From: Brachypodius melanocephalos
Taxonomy: Eukaryota > Chordata > Aves > Passeriformes > Pycnonotidae
Assembly (NCBI GenBank): GCA_013398615.1
Contig: VZSR01003803.1
Span: 9,745,240 to 9,809,239 of the forward strand
DNA: 64,000 nt
Direction of reading: 5' to 3'
The notes beneath the pieces were generated by a model. It did not search any database. It was not told the DNA's origin and was given only the letters and a program-made list of their open reading frames with translations. Positions within the stretch are counted from its first letter, which is position 1, and each line of letters starts with the position of its first letter. Positions 24,794 to 38,805 of the stretch are shown here, in pieces. The position numbers and the translations under genes are program-made.

Positions 24794-27690
24794 GCCATTT
24801 CATCACTAAAGGGTTTTTCCAGTTTAACCACATTTGCCACAGGGGATATGATTATTTCCTGTCTTAAGTAATTCAGAACAAGGGAAGTTTCAAGAGTCAC
24901 ACAGGCTGTGACATATTATGGGATTTCACCCTGTTCCAGCCAAGCACCTTCCTCTTCCACTGGCAGCAAAGGGAGATGAAGATGTTTGGCACCTCAGAGA
25001 AGCTCTCACATCATGTACTCAAATTTTACAAAACTGTTGAATAAAATACCTTCATGTTGGACCATGGCTTTTTCAGGAAATCCATGCTTCCTTTTTTTCT
25101 TTTCTTTTTTTTTTTTTTTTTCTGTCCCTTCCAGGCAGCTTTTCTTCAGCAGGAGGCATTAATGGTGAATTTTTTTCATGCCGATAGCCTCATTGTTAAA
25201 CATGTCATTAAAGGCATTTCTCAGCTACTTAAAAAAAAATAGATCAAACCCTTCTCTTGATTATCATCATTGCATTGTATGGGTCCCATTCAGTTCTGTA
25301 TATATTTGACCATATTGATTAGATTTTTGTTGACATATTGCACATTTAGGCAGTTACCTAACAGACATCCATGTTGTGAACAACTAGGAATGTTGAGTCC
25401 TTGCTGGTATAATGTAAAGATCACGACCATGTTGCAGCACTATTTCTGGTTCCTGGGATGCTCTGTGTAACATCACCAGTACTACTGATGTGGTGAGGAT
25501 AGGCAGTGACTTTCTGGGTTAAAACCAGGTCACATTGCTCCTGTCTTCTAAGAGGAAGAAAAGAAGTCATGAGGTAATTCAACATCTACCAACTCTAATA
25601 AATGTTAAAGATAAGCATTAGGAAACCGTAACCAGAAGCTGCTTATACAGCTTCTTCTTTTCCCAGACCCCAAGGCCAGCTATAGACATGTTTGTGAAAC
25701 ATCACTTGTGAACCTTTTCCGGTCTCACTCCCTTGGGCAGTGGGAACTGGCTGCTGTGTTGTGTAGATGGCCGTGTTGCAAAACCCTGGTAGTCTTTTCT
25801 GTGATGTATATCTCCATCATTTGTCACTCAAATGTCTTCTGAGCAAACACTAATATCAGCTGAAACTAAAAATATAATCTAAGATTGAGATTTCAACTTC
25901 TCTATAGTGAATGAAGACATTGTAGAGGTCAGATGACCCTATTTTAAGATAGTTGGTTGAATCACTCTCCAGAGATATGTATGTCTCTGTTTTCTGTAGA
26001 AGAAAGCCTAACTAATAAATACATAAAGTTAAATGCAGTTGATCTTAACCTAGCTGCTCTTATTGTCTCTACCCTTCACTACTACATGACAGACAGCTCT
26101 GGGGGTCTGATAGCCAGCCACAGTGGGAAGCAAGGATACCACTTCTCCCAGTTCATATCTAATCTGCCCATAGTTCTTGATTTGTCTATAAAATTGAATT
26201 CATATCAGCCATAACATATTTTCCAAAAATGTAGTCTAGTACCACAGGAAAACATTTGGTACGAAAGCTCTGAAGAGTGTTTGTCTTTTGTGACATATGC
26301 ATGAATATAATCAGGCTGTAGCACCATGGTTGTACCTTCTAGCTTTGAAACCTTTTATGACAAACAAATACATACATTTAAAAACATAAGATAGATCTCT
26401 AAAAAAAAGCCACACTGGTGCACTGGTGGCTGTGATCCAGAACCTAGAGGGGCCATGTGACTTCTAGACTGGTAGTTGGAAGCCAGCTGGAAATCTTTGG
26501 GCACTCAGTGTCCTTAGTGTCACTAGAGAACCGTTCAGGCAGAGGAGTTCCACCTTGTTGGTTCTTCAGACTCAATCCTTACACAGAGCCAATAAAATTT
26601 AATTGTTACTCAGTCTGAGTGAAAAGCATGGGGTGAAGGCAAAAGGCCCATATTCTGTCTTTGACTCTTGATGGACTTTTAGCAGCCTTTAGTGTGTGAG
26701 GGCAGGACTCAACCATGCCAACACAGGTCCCTAGAGACAGTGTAGTCTCTGTGGGCCTTTGGGAAGTAACGTCCTCTCCAGGAGTCCTGTTTCATACCTG
26801 CACGTGTTACTAGAGGACCTTACAGAACTGCAAATGCACTAAACACGTTTAGGGAATTGAATTCCTGGCTGGGCAAGTCTGTCTTTCTAATGGTATGGGC
26901 TACAATTACACACCACACCTGTAGCTAGACCCTGGGGATGGGTACAGTACTTTAACATAGTCCAGTAATTAGCAAATAGAGGTAACCTTTTTAAAAGGGA
27001 AAAAGAAAATGACAGGTGATTTTATGGACTAAACACCCCAATTCCTAATTACTGAAAGCCTGCTTTGTGCCTGAAGGAAGGCAGGAGCAGCTGGCACCCG
27101 ATGTGCCCTCCTCTTCATGGTGTGGCTGGGATGGAGCAATCTCTGCAGGCAGAGGAAATGTTCTCTCACATAAGCACGGGGCAGATTTCTCACAAAGGAA
27201 TCACTTCATTTTGAGCTCTTGTCTTCCTGCTCGTGGGAAAGTCACAAAGTGAATTTCAAAACTGCATCTGGCAATGAAAAATTGGACAGGATGCAAAAAG
27301 TCATGGACTAAAAATATTGCATTAGAAATTTCATCTGATTTTTAACTTCTTCAACTTCCATGGTCTGTAAATTTTCCTTTAACTCTCTGTCCTCTAAAAC
27401 ACAACCACCTCCTTACCCCTCATCTCCCATTTAACATTTTCACTGCCTCATGAGTACCCACTGCTATTTGCTTCTTCTAGAGAGGGACTAGCATTTTATT
27501 CTAAATATGAGAAGCTCTTTTGACATCACCTTGAGATTCTGTGCTTTTACTTCATATGTGCAGGGAACATATGCCTCAGTTTTTATTTTTTCATATAAGT
27601 TGTTCTAGTAAGAAATATTTTCTTTGCTTGTAAATCTTGTGTTATATTTGTAGGCCATTTCTGCTAAAAAAGCAGAACACAACACAAGCT

Positions 27691-27729
27691 ATTTAGATTT
27701 GCAATTTAGATTTGCAATTTAGATTTACA
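27691..27729. repeat. 13-bp tandem repeat, 3 copies
   Basis: Three direct copies of ATTTAGATTTGCA, the last with one change. AT-rich intergenic sequence. Confidence 0.85.
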
Positions 27730-28981
27730 TACTTCTAAAAGAATTTTTGGTTTAATTGTCATTCAATAGCACTGGCTTACACCAGAAAATATGATTTAAT
27801 AGCATTGCTACTGAGGTTTGATATTAAAGAACTAGTACATCTAACACCATGTGAGAACAGGATTCACATGAATTAATTTCTTAATTAAAGCTTTTGATTT
27901 GCTGCAATTTATTTTTACTATTTTGTAATATTTTCTTAGGTTTTATAAAGTATATGATCAAATGAATTTTCAGTTACACAATTTCTTATCTTTGAATAGT
28001 ATTGAGACTGATCTATACTTAATTTAATAAAAATAAGAGACAACCAAGTCTGTTCTTTATTTATGAAGGATAAAATTTAACAGTCTTCTAATACAGACAG
28101 ATAAATAATGAAAAAAATGAAACAGATGTGTCTTTATGAGGCTACACATTATTTTCTCAAAATATAGTAACTTTTATTACACTAATCTTAAACCTTCCTT
28201 TGAAGCCTGTTGAATTATACAGAAGTAAAATATAATACATTTCATTCTGTTCACATGACTTCTAATGTTATCAGCTGAGCTACAAAGTCTGAAGAGAAAG
28301 TGAATAACCCTTCAAACACCATTTTAACTGGGGGCTTTTGCAGAAAATGAGGTTAAATCAAGCTGTCCTTTCCATGAATCTCTGTATCAGAAGTAATTTT
28401 GGCTGAGAATTTTTGTCTTTTAAGCAAGCTTCTTGATTCTCTAACCCACTGGAATTAGGTGGGATTTAGTAACTACTGGAGTAGTAAGAGTAGAAAGAGC
28501 CTTGATTAAAGAAGTTTATTTGTTTATTATATGATGTGGCTACATTTGAGAACAAGTGACTTTTTTTCTAATCTCAGGGGTCCTTTCTAATCTACCTTTC
28601 TGCATTTCTGGACTTGAAACCGGTTCCTAAACCCAAAACCATGACAATATTCCTTCTCTCCTGCCTCCTCGCCCTCTGCCCACAGTTGTACACTCTGGAG
28701 AGTAGTCTAAGAGAGGAAGTAAGGGAAAGAGGAACAGAAAGTGGAAGTAGATCTGTACACTGATGATAATGAGCCCCAACTCATTAACCATCACATTTTC
28801 ACCAGGGTTTGTGAGGAGTGGGAGATTCAGAGACAAATGTGTTCTCCTTTCTCTGTCTTCGTGAAAAAAATGTGACATTTCCTGCCAGAATACAGTTTTT
28901 GGTGTTTGAAAGCTAGACTTGGCTCTTGATCATCAGGGCAAAAAACGAAACATCAAGGACAAAATTATATGAGAAACATAA

Positions 28982-28987
28982 TTTATT
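28982..28987 (-). promoter_or_regulatory. Candidate polyadenylation signal of the collagenase gene
   Basis: AATAAA on the minus strand about 195 nt past the stop codon. The 3' UTR between contains an AU-rich ATTTATTTT stretch near 29059-29051, of the kind that can destabilise inducible mRNAs. Confidence 0.5.
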
Positions 28988-29179
28988 AGGAAACTTGACC
29001 ATAACAAGAGAAGTTGTGATAAATTATATATACATATATAATTGGTTTAAAATAAATAATTATTAGGACTATAGTGCCATAGAATTTGAACAGAAATCTG
29101 TTCTGACCTGAGAATCATGAAATGCAGAAAAAATGCGGCAGATAAAAACATACAGTGGGCACATGGAAAAGCATTGCAA

Positions 29180-32100
29180 TTAACAATTAAACCAGCTGGT
29201 GCTCTTCATTTGTCCAACAATCCTTTTGGCACGAGGATCAAACTGGAACTGAGTTGTTCCATGGAAGAAATACACATAGCCTAGAAGCAAAATACAATCC
29301 CATTATATTTCATAGGTGGCTTTTTTCATTATTTTGGAAAAAAAAATTTCCCCATCGTAGAGAGTCCATGTATACGTGATATTTTAAATTTCCTTTTCAT
29401 TAAGGTTAATAACAGCTTTTTGAAAAAAAAATTCTATCTATAGAAGCCAAAATATTCACATAAACACAGATTAAAGGTAAGTTTTACTCACCATCTCTCT
29501 GGAAAGCAGCATCGACTCTGCCAATGTTTCCAAAGCTGGAGACTATTTTCCTGGGATACCCATGATCCATGGATTTTTTCTTTTCATCATATCTTAGAAG
29601 TAGAAATGTCATTAAAATTTATGAGGAAGTGGACAATATTTTGAAAGTCAAAAACAAATTCTTACATGCAATTCTACTAAGAAGTGCCATAGAGATCAAC
29701 TTAAACAGCTTTTTGATTCTTATTATTAAGTTTCTCTTAGAGATTTCTTTGAGATTTGAAAATGCTATCTATGGCAAAATTTGTCACAATGTTCCCAGGG
29801 ACCCTAGAAACACAGCACAGAAATTTATTTATGTATTTCTGGGACTAGCAGAGCCTTAGACATCACTCGCACATAAAATGAATTTCTATTTCAAGGCACT
29901 GAATATCCATTTCAACATAAAACCAAAACACAAAACTTCAGAGAAGACAGCAGTCCAGTCCTGAACCATAGCTGAATTAATGTCAATGATGGACTTCTTA
30001 AACAAAATTGTTCTCTGAAATTTGTCACAAGCTTCAGATAGAAATAAAAGCAACCTCAAAATTGGAGAATATTTATAATTACTTCACAGAGGAATTAAAT
30101 TACAACACTTTGTGTTGATGACTCATTTTGTTTGAAAAGTGAATTAAAAGTGAACAATATCACAGCATAGCACAAAAAAGTAGCACTATTGTGGAGTAAA
30201 GTGAGTAATTTACTAGAAACTGAGTAATTCCAGTAATTCTACTAGAATCTTTTTTATTGGGTAGCTTTTCATTCTGGCAGAAGTACTGATAATCCTGCTA
30301 CAGGAATCTAGTGTTTGGGAAAAAATATTCTGATGAAAAGGTGACATTTCCTATCAAATACCTAATTCTTTTTTAAACGCCAAAGAAACATATTTAGATT
30401 TCTGGAATATGCCTGGTTTAAACACCAACCTACTCAAACTATAGAGTAATACATCAGTCCCTACAGAAATGAAAATATGTTTTCTGGTAAATGAACATTA
30501 AATCTTACCTCCAGTATCTGTCAGCTACAAAGAAGTATGTTTTTCCTGTGTTTTCATCATTGTAAGCTGCATTAACTCTTTTAACAGTCTTCGGGAACCC
30601 AAAGCGATAGATTGTTTTGGGATAGCCAGGAAGAACGTCATATCCCCTGATGACCCAGTATTTATCCTCTGAAAAATACGAACATGTTTAATTTGTTTTT
30701 GCTATTTATAAAAAGTAAATGAAACTTGTGTTTTAGATGTCTGGAAGACAATGTGTCTAGATGTCGGTATTGTGCCTTTCAGTTCACTACTTTAGAAAAT
30801 GTTTCTAATTCTTTCAATGGGACTAAATCATGAAGACAGGGGAAATGGTTTTTCTTTTCATGAATAAAACATTAGAATCATAAGGTGTGTTGGATAGAGT
30901 ATTTCCCATAATTTAAAAAAATTAATATAAGATTTTTTTTTGCATAACAACTTGGGGAGGGCTGGAGGTTGATGGGTTAAACCATTGACCCTGGATTGGG
31001 ATACTGAGTTTGTTAAATTCCTGTAATATGCTATTTGATTATAGAGCAATATAATATTTTCAAAACTAGGTAATGTGCATCAAATTACACTATTAAGGAA
31101 AGCACAGGTCTAATCAAAATGCTTTGGTAATTTTAGATGCAATTAACATATTTACATATGGTAATAGGTCATGTACTATAGTATGTGCATAACGAATTTA
31201 TTTGAGATATTTAAAGCATATGTAAGACCTTGAAAAAGAAGGAGTAATTATTAGTTCAGTAAGCAATTTTCCTCTCACAGTACAATTTTCCACCAACATA
31301 TTTTTGATCTTTTTTTTTCAAAATATAACAAATACTATTAAGCATATCAGTAGATGTAGCATAAAAATGTATTTGTCAACTGAATTCAGTAAAAATCCTT
31401 CTGCACAGAGTGAAGTGCTGTTACCTGAAGAGAACTAGACTCAAAGAAGGGTAGGTGCATTCATAATTTGTTTTTTCCGGGCGTTATCTATGACAGAAGG
31501 GAAATTTTTCCAGATTATGACCTTTGGAGATTCATTACAGAAATGTGATCCTCTGGTAATTATTTTCAGAATTGTAAGATTGTCTGTTCTGCTTTTGGTA
31601 AAAACATTTTAACTGTAACTGTACAGTTTGTAAGAAGCAAGAAGTAACAGGTCAGAAGAAGTGGAGATCTCCTGATTCAATTACCTTTAAAAACTGTAAT
31701 TTCATCTGTCTCAATGTTTTCATAAGCAGCTTGAATTCCTGACGGTAACCTTGGCCAGAACAGTGAGATAAAATTGAGCTCTGTCTCTGCCCTTGCAGGA
31801 TGCTTGCGCAGCATGTATCTGTTTTAAAGAAAATTTAAGTCGTAAAATAATTCCACTTCTATCAAAAATTCAAAATAACTATTATAGCTCCTGAAGTACA
31901 ACAGAGGGGAGATGTGAATATCCCCATCCACTGAGTGTAAGTGAAATCTAGAGCAAAGACATTCATAATTTTTGCACCTCAATGATGTGCTAAAAATTAA
32001 GCAAATTGAATATATGATCTTCTATTTCTCTGTAGGGTAATAAGGCTCAGACACCCTTCTCCCTGGCACTGCTTCACTTTTGTCCCTGCTCCTGTAGTGA

Positions 32101-35100
32101 GGATGAGCATGGGACCCATGGACACATTGCTAGCAGATACACGAGTACATTTGCTTTGCTGTTTACTTGAATCAATTTCAGAGATAAATGAGTCACAGTG
32201 CTGGGCACGGTGATAGAATATTTGGGAAACAACCTACAAGCTCCTGTCACCTTCTCTACTCTAATCAAATAGGGCTTTTCAGATTAATGATCTGAAAATG
32301 ACCTTCTAGTGCTTCTATTCGTATCACATTCCAAAAAGACAGTTTTCCCTCATGGGTTTTTTTTTAAGCTACTGAATATTTTAAAGAAATAATATATACG
32401 CTTGTTGTTGTTACCTGCCCTTGAAGAAGAATATTTCTCCACGTAGGGTAGTAATAGAATCAAATGTCAGATTTGGGTCACAGGCTTCTGGAGTTATGGG
32501 TCCTGTTGGCTGCACAGCAGCAGTAGACCGTCCTGTAGGATGAATATTTATCATTTAGTGTGGAGAAATATGAAGAGAGGGTTCAGGATGTCTCTGAGGA
32601 CCCAGAAAACGCATTGTATATAAAACAAAAAAGTTTTAATCAAAGAATATGTCATTAAATGCAGATTTCTAATGTTGACAAAACAAGTCGTATTCATCTT
32701 TTCCAAAATGAGATTTTTGTGGAACTGGACATAGCTTCCAGGGATTTTATCTGTTTTGTTATCTTTCTCTCGGAAACTGTTAAAGTTCCCATTTTGGTGG
32801 AATATTAAACACCTTCATTTTACCACTTACCAGCCCCCAAATATATATATTAAATAAATATATTTTTTCTTACCATAAATGGCCTGAATTCCATCAATGT
32901 CATCCTGAGGAAGAAGGAATTCATTGGGGTCAGTGTAGGAGTAAGTTGGATACATGAGTGCTCCAGGATCATTTGAATGAGACAGACCCAGTGAATGGCC
33001 AAGCTCATGGGCAAGAACAATGAACAAATTGTAGCCTGTGGGATGAAAACCATATGGAACAAGATAAAACCTGTTTCAATACTGGGCACAATTGACTAAA
33101 TGGGAAACTAACATACACTAGAGGTACAAGAGAGACTGTAAGTAATTCTATCATCATAACAACACAAAAACATTGTTACACGAGAACTGTATGAGAATGT
33201 AAAGAGTGTCTGGCATTCTCATTGTCATTTCTCTAGTGTCGTTCTGCCTTAAACATGAATTGTTTCCCCTGCTATCACATGAACTGCTCACATCAAGGAT
33301 CATATCCATGATTGTTGGCAGTAATCCAACAGAAAAAAGAACTTCAAAACAAACAATGAGAATACAGTTATACTTGGAACACCCTAGTTAGCACTTATCT
33401 TTGAAGTGCTAGGTTAACAAAAAGAGATCATTTGCTTTCAGAAGTCTACCAACAGATTTCCCTGTATCCAAGTTTTAGCTTTTCTCTGAACAAAAAAGTA
33501 TTTTAAAGTGCTGACCTTAAAATCATTATAAACCTTTATGAGCTAAATATTTATATGACATTATAAATGCCACTATGATCTAAATATCTATCTTCTGCAA
33601 GTTCATACCTAAAAGTGGCAGTAAAAAGCAACCACAAAGAAAGGGCAAGCAATTATAAATTAAAATCTGTCCCTTTTGCTCATTTTTTTGCCTGTAGTCA
33701 GGCTAATGAAATAGTAAACATCACATGAGGTAACACTTTATGAGGTTAAAACTATATAGATTCAGCTACAAAAGCTTACCTCTTCCATCTTTTGTCCAAG
33801 CTTCCTCCTCATCCATATGCACATCTCCACCAATGCCTTCACCAGGCTGGAATGCATGAGCCAGCTGTCCATTGGGACCATCAAAAGGAGAATTGTCCTG
33901 GTGGTCTAAAATGAAGAGGTAAAAACTTAGTTAAAATCCTAAATTACTTCTACAGCTTCAGATGAGTGTTTACTATCCCATGTTATCACTGTTACCTCTA
34001 TAAGCAAAGGAGATCATTATGTCTGCTTCTTTATCATCAACCCTTCGGAATGTCAGTGGTGTCACATTGCTCCAGACACTGAGAGCTTTTCTGACTGCTT
34101 CATCTACATCAGCTCGTCTCATCTTTGGGGTGTAATTCAAAATCCTTCAAAGAAAATCCAACACATAATACATTTTTAGAAAATAGTTGAAATTTCATCA
34201 TTTTAGCTGAAATATAATTGCTTGTGAAAAAATCAAAAATCTTAGACATATCCTACATGAATGAAAATTAACAAAGGCTTTGTTTTAGATACTGCCTTCT
34301 AAAATATCTGTCTTCTTCCAGAAACCACAAAATCACTCCATATGTCCATATATGGCACAATATGATTCCTTCACATCCCCTACCCCAAAGCTGGTGCGCT
34401 AGATTTACATTTTTGAACCAGATCAGGAAAGATTACCTGTATGTCAGATTATTTCTCTTCCATTTGGGATTCCCTGGTGTGAACACATATTGCTCTACAT
34501 CAGGTACACCACATCTGGGTTTTTTCATCACCTCCAATGTGTCAAGATCAGGTTTTCCAGTCACTTCTAGTCCAAAGAACAACTGCATTTCCTTGAGTTT
34601 TGCAGTAAGGTGGTTTTCACCACTGCTTCTTAAGTGAGGATGCTGATCCTTTTGTAGGTCATAGAAATTTTGTAGGTAACTCTGAATCAGAATTTTAAAA
34701 AAAAAAGAGCATTGTGATTATCAGTATTGTTTTGGTCACGCTTAAAGTTTTCTCAGTAGTCTTAAACTCTTCCCGTATTGACACGTCCTCTGTTTACCTC
34801 TTTTCTTCTGTACAGTTTTCCTATAGTTTTCTGAATTTGTTATTTCATTGATTAAATAGATCAAGAAATGTCTTGAAAATCTAATATCTACTATTAATAA
34901 TTAATTCTACATTATTTATTGTGCTCAATTACTCTAACAACAAAGCTTACAATGAAGCTTATAACTGGTCCAAGAAATAATCCTAAGAAATTGAGGCTGC
35001 CAGTGAGAATCTACACAGCCAGGACTCCCACCAAAGTGGGTGACTACTGCTAGAGTCAGACTTGGCAAATCATGCCTTTTATTTTTAGCTACACAATATG

Positions 35101-35716
35101 ATACTAGAAACACCTACTAGAAACTTCCTACTGAATTTCAAGATTTATGTCTACAACAAATTATGTTGTGTCTGTGTGAGTTCTCCTTTTCCAAAATATT
35201 CTACAAGAGATTTCTTCAGCCAAAACACAGAAAAACATGCCTGCTTCAATCAAGTTTCCTTCCTTGTGTTATTAAGACCAGTCATACCACAAGTTTCAAA
35301 GCATATTCTAAAATGTAAATTGCTGCTGAGTTTGACTGTTTCTGCTAGAACTCATGCCTCAGTAGTTTTGTTATTACTTTACTGACAACACCAAAAGTGA
35401 AGTCTAAAATATTCAGATGACTTCTGGGTAAATAAGTTCCGCATAATTTTCACACATTTTCTAGGCTGATAGGAAAAACTTTGTCTCAAAACCTCTGCAA
35501 AATGGCACATCTTTGGTTTCCACTCATATTCTGTGAATTGGAATTATAGTTATCTCTCAGAATACCTTATGTTTCCCTTAGATACTCACTGAAAAGAGCA
35601 CTTACCTCTACAAGCTGTAGAGTTTTTCCTTCATCTTCAGCTTCTGGGGCCACAGGAAATGCAGAGGAGATGGCCACATAGAGCAACAGGAGACTTGCAA
35701 AGGTCTTCATTCTCAT
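29180..35716 (-). CDS. MMP1: Interstitial collagenase, MMP1-type (with MMP8-like traits), 10 coding exons, 468 aa
   Basis: Secreted collagenase expected to cleave triple-helical fibrillar collagen. Exons on the minus strand: 35716-35606, 34681-34437, 34144-33996, 33905-33780, 33035-32874, 32532-32415, 31818-31685, 30668-30509, 29592-29492, 29280-29180; 1407 nt in frame. Signal peptide about 1-19; PRCGVPD switch (Cys near 94); zinc site HELGHSLGLSH from about residue 220; Met-turn ALMYP; hemopexin domain ending SWFNC. The three collagenase-specific residues are present: Tyr in YNLF, and Asp and Gly in NDPGALMYP. Hemopexin exons favour MMP1 (DENTGKTYFFVA, FHGTTQFQFDP). Part of the N-terminal half looks more like MMP8 (FTPGNPKWKRNNLTYR, DGPNGQLAHAFQPG), and the position next to MMP27 is the MMP8 slot of mammals. 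The residue pair before the zinc helix reads VLAHE instead of the usual VAAHE. First Met of MRMK is used as start; the third residue is an alternative. Confidence 0.87.
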
Positions 35717-35773
35717 CTGAGGTTGTCTGCCTCAGTGGCACTCTTGAGCTACTGAGCACACTTCTCAGCTGTG

Positions 35774-35834
35774 TTTATATAGCTGATAGTAAATCAGTGA
35801 CAGCCTGACTCATGCTGTATAATATCCTCTGATT
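35774..35834 (-). promoter_or_regulatory. Proximal promoter of the collagenase (MMP1): ETS/PEA3, AP-1 and TATA box
   Basis: On the minus strand, in order toward the gene: AGGAT (35828-35824), TGAGTCA (35812-35806) and TATATAAA (35781-35774). The ATG follows about 60 nt later. The order and spacing of PEA3, AP-1 and TATA match the known human MMP1 promoter, where AP-1 lies near -72. This supports phorbol ester, cytokine or growth factor induction through Fos/Jun and ETS factors. Confidence 0.8.
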
Positions 35835-36806
35835 AATAAACATGATAGCATAGCAGTTTCATCATCAGGCAGTGACACAAGGTGTTTAACTAACATTACT
35901 ATCCTTATTTTGCCCAAGTCTTCTGGTTTGGGCAATTTTATAGCATGTTTAACAAGTAAGGAAATGTTTTTCAGGTAAAATGTGGAGCTACATTTCATAT
36001 TGGGTTTTTTTGAATCATTAACATAGACTATTTATGGCACAAGGTTTCAACACTGAAGAAATAATGAGAAATAACACTTAAGAGCAACTTGTTATATTGT
36101 ATGATAATTAAATTATGCTACATATGATTTAATCTTAAGAAGACTATATCATATTGGGTAGCAATATGTAATAGCAAGATACAAATGACAGTACAAAGAG
36201 CCAATCTTATTTAGGAATAACCATCAGCATAACGCCAGGACTGTTATCTAACAGTTTTGTCTAGAGCAATTTTATAATGTTAGCAGGAGTGCTAAAATGA
36301 TTCAACCTTTTTTTACCGATATTAACGGTTTTGGTCATGGTACTGGAAAACATAATCTGGGTTCTCATTTGTATGGTAAGTAACATTTCTACTCTTGCCG
36401 GCATGGATAAGGTCTCTGCTGCAATAGTGTGTTTCAATTCAGGCAGAGCAAGAGGATGAGAGGAAAAGACAACATGAAAGACAACAAGAATTTTCATCAG
36501 TGTGGAAAAAGAGGATTAAAATAACCATTTTTTAAATCCTGTGTTCACTGTTTCATAGAAGGAAGAAGGAGAGGAGCAATGATAAAAGCTGGTACATATA
36601 AGGAAGTATTAAAAAAAAATTATCAGCCTCCAATTTCCAAGACCCTAGGATGGTCTTAAACAGCAGTAATTAAGTTTAGACATGAGGTTTGGGATTCAAT
36701 TGACTGAATATTAGTGTTATTCGAAATCCTGTGCCACGGCAGCCAGCCCTGGGTGGATGTCTGAAGTATGGGCAAATGAGTAATGAGGTGGAATCTGCTC
36801 TAAGCG

Positions 36807-36883
36807 GGTTTTTTTGGTTTTTTTTTTTTTGTTTGTTTGTTTGTTTGTTTTTTTTGGTTTTTTTGGTTTTTTTTTTTTTTTTG
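36807..36883. repeat. T-rich tract with GTTT repeats
   Basis: Long poly-T runs interrupted by GG and by GTTT copies. It lies about 1 kb upstream of the collagenase promoter. Confidence 0.9.
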
Positions 36884-38805
36884 TGTAGATATCTGTAAGC
36901 TACTTAGGTCTCCAAGTTCCCATTTTAGACAATGAATTCTAGAGAGTGATTTAACTGACCACATGACATGGACTTCTAGATGAGAAGCATTGCTCCCCAC
37001 ACTATGTGGACTGTATTGGCCAGGCCCCTAACAGTGATGAGAGAGGTTTAAATATCCCAGACTGTAGACTCCTAAACTGAGGAAAACATTTCTAATTGCA
37101 AGCATCAGAGTAATTGGCCTGAAGGAGATGTGAGTTTGCTAACTCTGCAGGGTGTCAGATACAGGCTGGACATCTTTCAGGATGGTTTAGGTGTTTCTGT
37201 CCTTATTGGAGGTAAAGACCCTCCTTGTAAACTCTAAAAGAAAAACAGTAAATGTTAGTGTGAAAGGGAGAAATACAAATAAATGTCATTACTTTAATTA
37301 TGCTGGGAAAATCTTCACTTACTTTCCCAAACATCATAAAAAACAATCTATTTCATATGAGATGCTGCATTCACTGTAGTGTATCACCCCCTAATAACAT
37401 CTAGGTTCAGCAGAGCTTACACAACTCCTGGGAAAGGTAAATTACCTTATACTTTTCAATGCGAGTCACATAGCTTGCTTGGAGTGATTGATTGAAGCCA
37501 ATACTGGACACTTCGAAAGCAGAAGCTGGGATTTGAAATGACTAGGAAAAGAATTCCTCAAAAGGTACAGCTGTTGTAGACTAAAGAAATTCAACCTCAT
37601 GGCTCATAGTCCAGGGAGACTTAATTACTGGTAATTTTTACTCCATCTTGATTCAGATATGTACAAAAACAATTTTGTGTGTTGGATATGTCTCCAAAGA
37701 CTTGGCTACAACTCAAAAGATTTTGGAATTCGTGAAGTGCTCCTTAAATTCTCTAACTCTGTTTCTAAACTAGTCTTACGACCCTGTAAATTTTTCTCCT
37801 TCCTGTGTTTGTTTAGGGTAATTAATATAGTTCCTGACCCAGTATCTTCACTTCTTATTTTTTTCCATAAGAAGTAGTTAACTTCTTTTTTTTTCTATCT
37901 TTTTTCTCCCCTTTATTTTCTGAAGTAGGTGTGTTTAAGCACATACATGCAAAGAAGAGAAGCACATGAATCAGATGCATCTGGTGGCTGAGACAGGAAC
38001 ACAAGGAAATCCTGTGCTGTGGCTTTCACAGAGTTTCTTCTGCCCTGCAGATTTCTGTGCAGGTTTTGTGGCCGTATTTTAATGTGATCAAGAGGGCACT
38101 GAGTTGGGCAGAGGGTCAGAGAGGACTCCTGGCTTTTTTCTATGACATAAATAAATAACTTTCTAAGGCAGCCAGTGGAAGGACTAGAAAATCCTGGACT
38201 CCAGCAGTAGCTGTGGGAACTCTGTGTGTCTGAGGAGTGAAAAACTTTAAACAGCCTCAGGAAGAGGAAACAGAAGCAGTGGTGTCCCCCTGTCTCGGGG
38301 ATTTCCATGGTGTTGGGCTACAAAGTCATGTCCCATTTCACCATCTGCGTTGACTTCCTACTGCGTGTCCATCTGCACAGCTGCCTTGAACCCACACTCA
38401 AGGGAAGGACAGGTTCCAGTCATCTGCTTTCCCATGGTCTGGCAGATAGCACACCACGACCTCCTCCTTCTCAAGCACTTGCCTCCAGAGAAAGGCTCAA
38501 ATCCCAACAGAAGGAGACATGAATATGCCAAAATGAAACCGAGACCTCCTCAGACCTCAGAGAAGGAGGTCTCATGAGAGTGGTTGCTGAGTACCAACTG
38601 GTGTCTGCACAATTCCTCATTTTTCTTGCCCATTGGGTACATATGTACATGTGTATGTACCTGTTGGGATACAAGCACAGCCTCACTGCTGGACCTGGGA
38701 TCAGAGAGCTGCAGCAGCTGCAGCAGCCTCAGGTCTAGCCTCAGGGTACCAGATCTGGACAGCCCCAAACACACTGTCCCTATCAGAGTTTGTTTAAAAT
38801 CGTAG

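Larger units (their letters stand above)
24201..28980. other. Intergenic region between the MMP27 promoter and the collagenase 3' end
   Basis: AT-rich sequence with the TATC microsatellite, a T-rich run near 25087-25122 and the 13-bp repeat. No exon with family motifs or recognisable RNA gene seen. Upstream control sites of MMP27 could lie here but cannot be told from background. Confidence 0.6.

Noticed and set aside
37913..38308. 131-codon minus-strand ORF
   Set aside because: Low similarity to anything known to me, and no MMP motifs or flanking splice sites that fit a gene.
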